This document shows, piece after piece, positions 26,985 to 34,047 of a stretch of DNA of 34,047 bases. This stretch comes from Acidobacteriota bacterium. Its GTDB lineage: Bacteria; Acidobacteriota; Blastocatellia; HR10. The notes under the pieces were generated by a model, which searched no databases, was not told the DNA's origin, and saw only the letters and a program-made list of their open reading frames with translations. Location: the NCBI GenBank assembly GCA_030550025.1, contig JAUQQC010000019.1:1-34047 (forward strand). Direction: 5' to 3'. The position numbers were made by a program, and so were the translations under genes. Within the stretch, counting starts at the first letter, position 1. Every line of letters begins with the position of its first letter.

Positions 26985-27761
26985 GTGGAGAAGGCGGTTC
27001 GGTCGGCCGTCATTGCGATCGCGAACCAGAAGGGGGGCGTAGGGAAGACGACCACGGCGATCAATCTCTCGGCGGGATTGGCTCGCCGAGGCTATCGCGT
27101 ACTACTTATGGATTTGGATCCGCAGGCCAACAGCTCGCTCTCCTATTTGGACCTGCGTGAGGTCGAAGTTTCGATCTTCGATTGGCTCATGGATCGTTCG
27201 GTGACGGCCGAACAGGTGATCTACGCGACCTCGGTCCCGAATTTGGAGGTCTTACCATCGCGCATCAACCTGGCGAAGTTCGAGAGTGTGCTCCTTGGAG
27301 AGCTGGACGCGCCCTATCGGGTGAAGGATCGGTTGGATCCGATCAAGGGACGGTATCACTTTGTGATCGTGGACACGCCGCCGACGCTCGGGTTGCTCAC
27401 GGTGAATGCCTTGGTGGCGGCCTCGCATTTGATCATTCCGATCCAATCCTCGTATTTCGCCTTAGAGGGGACTGACGATTTGCTGGAGACGGTGGAGAAG
27501 ATCAAGGCGCGGCCGAATCCCAACCTGCTTCTGCTGGGTGTCGTCGTGACGCTGTATGATCGGCGGACGGCTATCGCCCGCGATTCGTTGGAGCAGATCC
27601 GGCAGGTCTTTGGTTCACAGGTCTTCCGAACCGTGATCTCGCGCTCGGTGCGCTTGGAGGAGAGTCCGGCGTATCGAGAGTCGATCTTCACCTTCGCGCC
27701 CCAGTCGACGGCGGCGCTGGAGTACGACCAACTCTGCGAGGAGGTGATCGAGCGTGTCTAA
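26985..27761 (+). CDS. parA: Chromosome partitioning ATPase ParA (Soj)
   Basis: Deviant Walker-type ATPase that, with ParB, segregates chromosome origins. GTG start at 26985; 258 aa, typical of chromosomal Soj proteins without an N-terminal helix-turn-helix. The deviant Walker A is [18 protein letters not shown], with K16 and K21 in the signature positions. Next come [12 protein letters not shown] and the Walker B-like [17 protein letters not shown]. The lack of an extra DNA-binding domain marks it as chromosomal rather than a plasmid type Ia ParA. It overlaps parB by 8 bases and follows the DUF151 gene by 14 bases. In many bacteria parAB sits near the replication origin with rsmG/mnmG; those neighbours are not in the window. 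Confidence 0.96.
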   Translation: MEKAVRSAVIAIANQKGGVGKTTTAINLSAGLARRGYRVLLMDLDPQANSSLSYLDLREVEVSIFDWLMDRSVTAEQVIYATSVPNLEVLPSRINLAKFESVLLGELDAPYRVKDRLDPIKGRYHFVIVDTPPTLGLLTVNALVAASHLIIPIQSSYFALEGTDDLLETVEKIKARPNPNLLLLGVVVTLYDRRTAIARDSLEQIRQVFGSQVFRTVISRSVRLEESPAYRESIFTFAPQSTAALEYDQLCEEVIERV

Positions 27762-28575
27762 GCGAGGACTTCCGGCGAATCTCCGGTTGCGGCATGACGC
27801 GCACTTTGTCGAGCTGCTCGCCTCGCGCACGGGGGCGCCAATTGGACGGATGATCCCCATTGATCGGCTCGATCTGAATCCGGAGCAGCCCCGTGTGGAG
27901 ATCGGCGATCTCTCGGACCTGGTGGCTTCGATTCGGGAGAAGGGCATTTTAGAGCCGCTTCTTGTGCGGCCGCAAGAGAACGGACGCTTCCTGATCATCA
28001 GCGGCGAGCGCCGGTATCGGGCGGCGCTGATCGTTGGTCTTCGCGAAGTCCCGTGCATCGAGATGGACGTGGACGATCAGGCGGTCGCCGAGATCAGTCT
28101 GATTGAGAATCTACAGCGCAAGGACTTGACGCCGTTTGAGGAAGCGCAGGGCTTCAAGATGCTGGTCGAGCGATTCGGCTACACGCACGAGGAAATCGCA
28201 CGCAGGATCGGGAGATCGCGGTCCTCGGTGACGGAGACGCTTGCTTTGGCCGAGATGCCGGAGGAGATCAAGGAGCTATGTCGGCGCGCCGACATTCAGT
28301 CGAAGTCCGTGCTCCTGCAGATCGCTCGGCTCAAGGATGTGGATCAGATGCGGGCGCTCATCGAGCGCATCCGCCGCGAGGGATTGCGTCGCGACGACGT
28401 GCGACGCGAGAAGAAAGCGACGCAGCGCCGACCTCGACCCTTCGTCTATCGGTATCGCACGACCGAATTTCGTTTGGAGATGCGGTTCAAGAAGGCTGAC
28501 GTGAGCCGTGAGGAATTGATCCAGTGTCTGCGCCGGGTGGCTGAGGAGATCGAGCGGTCGGAGGGTTCAGCGTGA
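27754..28575 (+). CDS. parB: Chromosome partitioning protein ParB (Spo0J)
   Basis: CTP-dependent clamp that loads at parS sites and spreads. GTG start at 27754, overlapping parA by 8 bases, with GAGGAGG 8 bases or so upstream. 273 aa. The N-terminal ParB/Srx domain carries the CTP-binding GERRYRAA box (84-91) and [11 protein letters not shown] (117-127). The helix-turn-helix follows (about 143-165, [22 protein letters not shown] region). The C-terminal dimerisation segment ends [10 protein letters not shown]. The last 9 bases overlap the end of a convergent gene on the minus strand. I found no sequence matching the consensus parS palindrome in the window. Confidence 0.95.
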   Translation: MSKRGLPANLRLRHDAHFVELLASRTGAPIGRMIPIDRLDLNPEQPRVEIGDLSDLVASIREKGILEPLLVRPQENGRFLIISGERRYRAALIVGLREVPCIEMDVDDQAVAEISLIENLQRKDLTPFEEAQGFKMLVERFGYTHEEIARRIGRSRSSVTETLALAEMPEEIKELCRRADIQSKSVLLQIARLKDVDQMRALIERIRREGLRRDDVRREKKATQRRPRPFVYRYRTTEFRLEMRFKKADVSREELIQCLRRVAEEIERSEGSA

Positions 28576-29094
28576 TTTCTGGAGTTGTTTCCTCTGCAGC
28601 CAACGGGCGAGCCGTTCGAGCCAGGGGAGGAAGGGACGGATCAACCAAGCCCGAAGGCCCTTACGCGTTCGCGCGTAGAGCGAGAGATGCCGGTCCACGT
28701 AACTTCGGACGGCTTGTTCGTACTGTTCCTTTCGGACGCCGTGTGAGAGCGTCAGATAATAATGCTGCGCGATGAGCGACAGCAATGTGGCGGTCACGTT
28801 GGCTCGCAGGGCCAAACGCGCCGAGAGACGTTTCCAGAACGATCCTTCGGGAGTGAGTGGCTTCAGAGCGATTTCCATCCAGGCCTGCGGCGAGCCGGGC
28901 ATCTTGGGATGATAGAGGCCGGGCAATTCTCGGCGCATCTGCGGATCCACGCGCGAATCCGTGATATAGTCCACCAGGACAAGCTTGCTCACTCCACGCA
29001 TGTGCTCCTTGGGGACGATCTCCAGAACAGAGTGAATGTGAGCCATCAGTTTTTGGTAGTTGAGGTTCACCGTCGCTCGGTTCTCGATCTTCAT
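28567..29094 (-). CDS. Unrecognised 175-aa protein downstream of lpxD
   Basis: Not recognised. The ATG at 29094 lies 3 bases after the lpxD stop with GGAG nearby, so it is coupled to lpxD; its 3' end overlaps parB by 9 bases, convergently. 175 aa, basic, with no signal peptide or membrane segment. The middle has [22 protein letters not shown] (55-80), then a hydrophobic helix and [19 protein letters not shown] (111-129). The C-terminus is a Trp/Arg/Leu-rich amphipathic helix (about 148-172). The arrangement recalls zinc-peptidase folds, where HExxH would sit near residue 109. Here that place reads LIAQHYYL, so if related it is a degenerate, non-catalytic member. This is a weak inference. Codon use looks like that of its neighbours, so it is probably a real gene. 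Confidence 0.75.
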   Translation of the reverse strand: MKIENRATVNLNYQKLMAHIHSVLEIVPKEHMRGVSKLVLVDYITDSRVDPQMRRELPGLYHPKMPGSPQAWMEIALKPLTPEGSFWKRLSARLALRANVTATLLSLIAQHYYLTLSHGVRKEQYEQAVRSYVDRHLSLYARTRKGLRAWLIRPFLPWLERLARWLQRKQLQKSR

Positions 29095-29097
29095 CGT

Positions 29098-30120
29098 TCA
29101 CTCCAATCGCTGTTCGAGGCGTTCCAGTCGCTGCCGCATCTCGCGCAGCAGGCGATACATCTCGGGCAGGCGGGCGAAGAGGGCCGAAGCGCGCCGCCAG
29201 AGCTTGTTCTCGATAGCCGGATAGCCGGAGACGACACGATTGGCTTCGATCGAGGAGGGGATGCCCGTCTGCGCCGTTGCGATCACGTTATCCCCGATGC
29301 GGAGATGGCCGGCGACGCCAACCTGGCCGGCCAGCGTGACGTTGCGTCCGATCTCGGTGCTACCGGCCAGGCCAACCTGCGCACACAGCAGCGAATTCTC
29401 GCCCACTTTCGATCCATGGCCAATTTGCACCAAGTTGTCGATCTTCACGTAGCTGGCGATGAGCGTCTCGCCGATGGCGGCTCGATCTATGGTGGTGTTT
29501 GCGCCGATTTCGACCCAATCGTGGATGATCACTCGCCCCGCTTGAGGGATCTTATACCATCGGCCTTCGGGATCGCGGGCGTATCCGAAGCCGTCGGTGC
29601 CGATGCGTGCTCCGTCGTGGATGATGACATGAGCGCCGATGATCGTATTCTCGCGGATGGTCACATGGGAGTGAATGGTCGTATGCGCTCCGATGCGAAC
29701 GTTCGGATAGATCATACAGTGGGGATAAATCGTCACATGGTCGCCGATGTCGCACTCGGCGGCGACGACCGTATAGGCGCCGATTCTGACATGGGCGCCG
29801 AGTTTCGCCGTCGGATGGACGATGGCCGTCGGATGGATCCCTGGCTCCGGCTGCGGGGCGCGATAGAAGAGCTCCAACGCCTTAGCGAAGGCGAAGTAGG
29901 GATTGGGCGTTCGCAGCAAGGCGATGGGAAATTGGGCGAAGTCCTCCGAGACGATCACGGCCGAGGCGCGCGTCGTCTTGATCAGTGGGGCGTATTTGGG
30001 ATTAGCGATGAAGGTCAATTCCCCGGGCTGGGCCTCTGCGATGGGGGCGATACCGGTGATCTCGAGGTCTTCACCGTCGAGCCGAGCGCCGATGTATCGA
30101 GCGATGGCAGAGAGTTTCAT
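29098..30120 (-). CDS. lpxD: UDP-3-O-(3-hydroxyacyl)glucosamine N-acyltransferase LpxD
   Basis: LpxD adds the second acyl chain in lipid A synthesis, evidence of an LPS-bearing outer membrane. 340 aa, normal. The N-terminal uridine-binding domain covers about 1-95. A left-handed parallel beta-helix of hexapeptide repeats covers about 97-285 ([22 protein letters not shown] region onward). A C-terminal helix bundle ends [13 protein letters not shown]. The catalytic base corresponds to H235 in [12 protein letters not shown], close to H239 in the Escherichia coli enzyme. No Shine-Dalgarno sequence precedes the ATG at 30120, but a -10-like TAAATT ends 9 bases before it, suggesting a leaderless mRNA. 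It is divergent from xerD. The neighbouring lpx and fab genes seen elsewhere are absent here. Confidence 0.96.
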   Translation of the reverse strand: MKLSAIARYIGARLDGEDLEITGIAPIAEAQPGELTFIANPKYAPLIKTTRASAVIVSEDFAQFPIALLRTPNPYFAFAKALELFYRAPQPEPGIHPTAIVHPTAKLGAHVRIGAYTVVAAECDIGDHVTIYPHCMIYPNVRIGAHTTIHSHVTIRENTIIGAHVIIHDGARIGTDGFGYARDPEGRWYKIPQAGRVIIHDWVEIGANTTIDRAAIGETLIASYVKIDNLVQIGHGSKVGENSLLCAQVGLAGSTEIGRNVTLAGQVGVAGHLRIGDNVIATAQTGIPSSIEANRVVSGYPAIENKLWRRASALFARLPEMYRLLREMRQRLERLEQRLE

Positions 30121-30129
30121 GGCTGAAAA

Positions 30130-30158
30130 AATTTAAGGGGACTCAGTCGGAGAGTCAA
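30130..30158 (-). promoter_or_regulatory. Putative lpxD promoter close to the start codon
   Basis: On the minus strand TTGACT (30153-30158) and TAAATT (30130-30135) are 17 bases apart. The -10 box ends 9 bases before the lpxD ATG, the same spacing as for uvrA. Confidence 0.5.
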
Positions 30159-30173
30159 GATGGAGGGCGAACC

Positions 30174-31058
30174 ATGTCGCGCGATCTCGTCCGCGAATTC
30201 CTGACGTACCTGCGGATCGAACGCGGGCTCTCGGCCAATACGATCGAGGCCTATCGCCGCGACCTAGAGCGAGTCGCTGCTTGGGCCCAGGCCGAGCGTC
30301 AGAAGGATCTTTTGAGCCTCTCGCGGGAGGACATCCGAGAGTTCCTGCGATGGATGAACGAACAAGGGCTTGAGGCTAAGAGCGTGGCGCGTTGTATCGT
30401 GACGTTGAGAAATTTCTTCAAGTTTTTGATCTTGGATGGCGTCTTAAAGAGCGATCCGACGATAAATCTTGAAACACCAAGATCATGGCAAACGCTTCCG
30501 AGGTTCCTCACGATCGAGGAGGTTAATCTTCTTCTTGAGCAGCCTGATGTCACTCGTGATATTGGGGTTCGCGATCGCGCCATCCTCGAGATCCTCTACG
30601 CGACGGGGTTGCGGGCTTCAGAAGTGATCGCCCTGCGGCTTGGTGATGTTGACCTAGATAAAGGCGTCGTGATCTGCCTGGGCAAGGGGAGCAAGGAGCG
30701 TCTAGTGCCACTTGGACGATCGGCCATCGAGTGGGTTTTGAAATATCTTCCCATACGACAGCGATGGCTCGGGCAGAAGACCTCGCCGTGGTTGTTCATC
30801 TCGCCACGCGGACGTCCTCTGACGCGTCAGGCCCTGTGGAAGTTGGTCGCCCGATATGGACGAACGGCCGGACTGGGGCGAGTCATGCCGCACATGCTGC
30901 GGCATACCTTCGCCACGCACCTTCTGGAGCACGGGGCCGATCTGCGGTCGGTCCAGATGATGCTCGGCCATTCCGATCTGAGCACGACGCAAGTGTATAC
31001 CTACATCACCAACGAGCGGCTTCGGCAGATCTACGATCACTGTCATCCTCGAGCCTGA
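30174..31058 (+). CDS. xerD: Site-specific tyrosine recombinase XerD
   Basis: Tyrosine recombinase resolving chromosome dimers at dif. The ATG at 30174 follows GGAGGG by 6 bases. 294 aa, the usual Xer length. The N-terminal SAM-like domain spans about 1-88. The catalytic set is complete: R147 (GLRASE), K171 (GKGSKER), H240 and R243 ([16 protein letters not shown]), H266 (LGHSDLSTT) and Y275 (VYTYIT). Length and motifs fit XerC/XerD rather than a phage integrase, and no attachment site, tRNA or cargo is near, so I call it housekeeping. XerC versus XerD cannot be fully decided by eye. A stretch at about 30410-30560 is visibly A/T-richer than its surroundings. It is divergent from lpxD. Confidence 0.93.
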   Translation: MSRDLVREFLTYLRIERGLSANTIEAYRRDLERVAAWAQAERQKDLLSLSREDIREFLRWMNEQGLEAKSVARCIVTLRNFFKFLILDGVLKSDPTINLETPRSWQTLPRFLTIEEVNLLLEQPDVTRDIGVRDRAILEILYATGLRASEVIALRLGDVDLDKGVVICLGKGSKERLVPLGRSAIEWVLKYLPIRQRWLGQKTSPWLFISPRGRPLTRQALWKLVARYGRTAGLGRVMPHMLRHTFATHLLEHGADLRSVQMMLGHSDLSTTQVYTYITNERLRQIYDHCHPRA

Positions 31059-31070
31059 CCGAGCGTTTTC

Positions 31071-31100
31071 TTGACACGCCGATTATCGGTGTGATAAAGT
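31071..31100 (+). promoter_or_regulatory. Putative metK-ahcY promoter
   Basis: A perfect TTGACA (31071-31076) and TAAAGT (31095-31100) are 18 bases apart. Predicted transcription starts near 31107, leaving about 23 bases of leader containing the GGGGGAGG ribosome site. There is no room for a SAM riboswitch. Confidence 0.55.
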
Positions 31101-31129
31101 CTCGCGCCTGCGAATCCAAAGGGGGAGGC

Positions 31130-33546
<2,417 letters not shown>

Positions 33547-33621
33547 GATAAAGCCTCTTGTGGTGCTTTCATAAGATTTCTTATCGGACTCGAAGGCAAT
33601 CAAACGCCTCACTACCCCCAC

Positions 33622-33652
33622 CTTTTGCGAAGTATTGCCCATTCGCCAAAAG
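33622..33652 (+). terminator. Weak hairpin, possible ahcY terminator
   Basis: CTTTTGCGAA (33622-33631) pairs with TTCG plus CAAAAG (33642-33652) with one bulged C and a 10-base loop. No U-run follows on either strand. It lies between ahcY and the end of the convergent partial gene. Confidence 0.3.
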
Positions 33653-33657
33653 CCAAT

Positions 33658-34047
33658 TCAGCACCCCCACTCAGAAGATCGCGGAGATGTTAGACCGATG
33701 AGGTGATCGAATAGCTCGTCCAGGGCTAAGGGAAAGACTACCAACACCGACACCCCTCGACGCCAGAGCGCGCGCCGACGATCCCACAGCTCCAATGCAT
33801 CCAAGGGTGTGAGACGCACTGCCCTTGTCCACGAGCAAAGCAAAATCCCCCAACGAGGCGGTTCACGATCCTCCAGAAAGTCCACCGGATCTCCATGATA
33901 CCGACACCCAATCCGATAGCGGAGCCCCCGCCGCTCCAACTCCGCGACAACTCGATCAGTGAGAGAATTTCGCTCTACTTCCAGCGCCCCTAAGACGACA
34001 GCCGTTGCGCGCAAAAGCTGCTTGGTCAAGATCAATCGGCGCTCGAA
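33658..34047 (-). CDS. Unrecognised protein, partial at 5' end
   Basis: Not recognised. The frame is open to the right window edge, so the true start probably lies outside; 129 residues are visible, and a TTG at 34035 is the only start-like codon near the edge. The C-terminal part alternates hydrophobic strands and charged segments (TAVVLGALEVERNS, WGILLCSWTRAV, VSVLVVFPLALDELFDHLIGL), consistent with a small alpha/beta domain of flavodoxin- or TIR-like shape. No specific family motif is seen. It ends EWGC. It is convergent with ahcY across 111 bases that hold a 14-bp palindrome and a weak hairpin but no gene. Confidence 0.55.
   Translation of the reverse strand, partial: FERRLILTKQLLRATAVVLGALEVERNSLTDRVVAELERRGLRYRIGCRYHGDPVDFLEDREPPRWGILLCSWTRAVRLTPLDALELWDRRRALWRRGVSVLVVFPLALDELFDHLIGLTSPRSSEWGC

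Noticed and set aside
28762-30126. Long plus-strand open frame of 454 codons opposite lpxD
   Set aside because: It is the antisense shadow of the hexapeptide-repeat beta-helix of LpxD, which produces an equally repetitive Asp/Gly/His-rich pattern. It has no family similarity, and lpxD has full motifs.
30174-31058. Phage or integrative-element integrase
   Set aside because: The length and motifs are those of XerC/XerD, and no tRNA, attachment repeats or cargo genes are nearby.

Overview
This is a 34 kb, gene-dense, GC-rich stretch of a Gram-negative bacterial chromosome. The outer membrane is implied by a Tol-Pal operon and by lpxD (lipid A synthesis). An Acidobacteriota-like, possibly thermophilic, organism fits best: the clues are an adenosine-specific kinase, a Tes-type radical SAM enzyme, Ig-like repeats in Pal, and Arg/Glu-rich proteins. 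That placement is inferred from gene content and was not computed. I see no tRNA, rRNA, CRISPR array, insertion sequence or prophage. No gene-free stretch exceeds about 300 bases. Both window edges cut genes.

Layout. (1) 1-3438, minus: a 2-oxoacid dehydrogenase operon E1-alpha, E1-beta, E2, most like the branched-chain type; E2 runs off the left edge. (2) 3690-4178, plus: greA. (3) 4212-6071, minus: thiC. (4) 6347-8522, plus: a Tes/MJ0619-type radical SAM enzyme, then an adenosine-specific kinase. (5) 8728-13477, minus: uvrA, followed by the tightly coupled set tlpA-like, purC, cvpA. (6) 13604-17634, plus: glutamate dehydrogenase, a secreted Asp-box propeller protein, and a membrane-anchored Ig-like protein. 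(7) 17719-23317, minus: tolQ-tolR-tonB/tolA-tolB-pal-cpoB-ssb. (8) 23443-28575, plus: recN, miaB, a DUF151 nuclease, parA, parB. (9) 28567-30120, minus: lpxD and an unrecognised gene. (10) 30174-33546, plus: xerD, then metK-ahcY, which handle S-adenosylmethionine (SAM) synthesis and recycling. (11) 33658 to the right edge, minus: an unrecognised partial gene.

How they fit together. Most genes are housekeeping: cell division and envelope constriction (Tol-Pal, ParAB, XerD), DNA repair (UvrA, RecN, SSB), cofactor, purine and one-carbon metabolism (ThiC, PurC, MetK, AhcY) and carbon/nitrogen catabolism (the oxoacid dehydrogenase, Gdh). The least ordinary gene is the radical SAM protein at 6347-7972. 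Its cysteine layout matches archaeal tetraether synthase and its bacterial relatives, which join two lipid tails into membrane-spanning lipids. A branched-chain oxoacid dehydrogenase, which makes primers for iso-fatty acids, lies a few kb away. A second theme is that uvrA, recN and lpxD lack Shine-Dalgarno (SD) sequences. Each has a promoter-like -10 box only 8-9 bases before its ATG, suggesting leaderless or nearly leaderless mRNAs.
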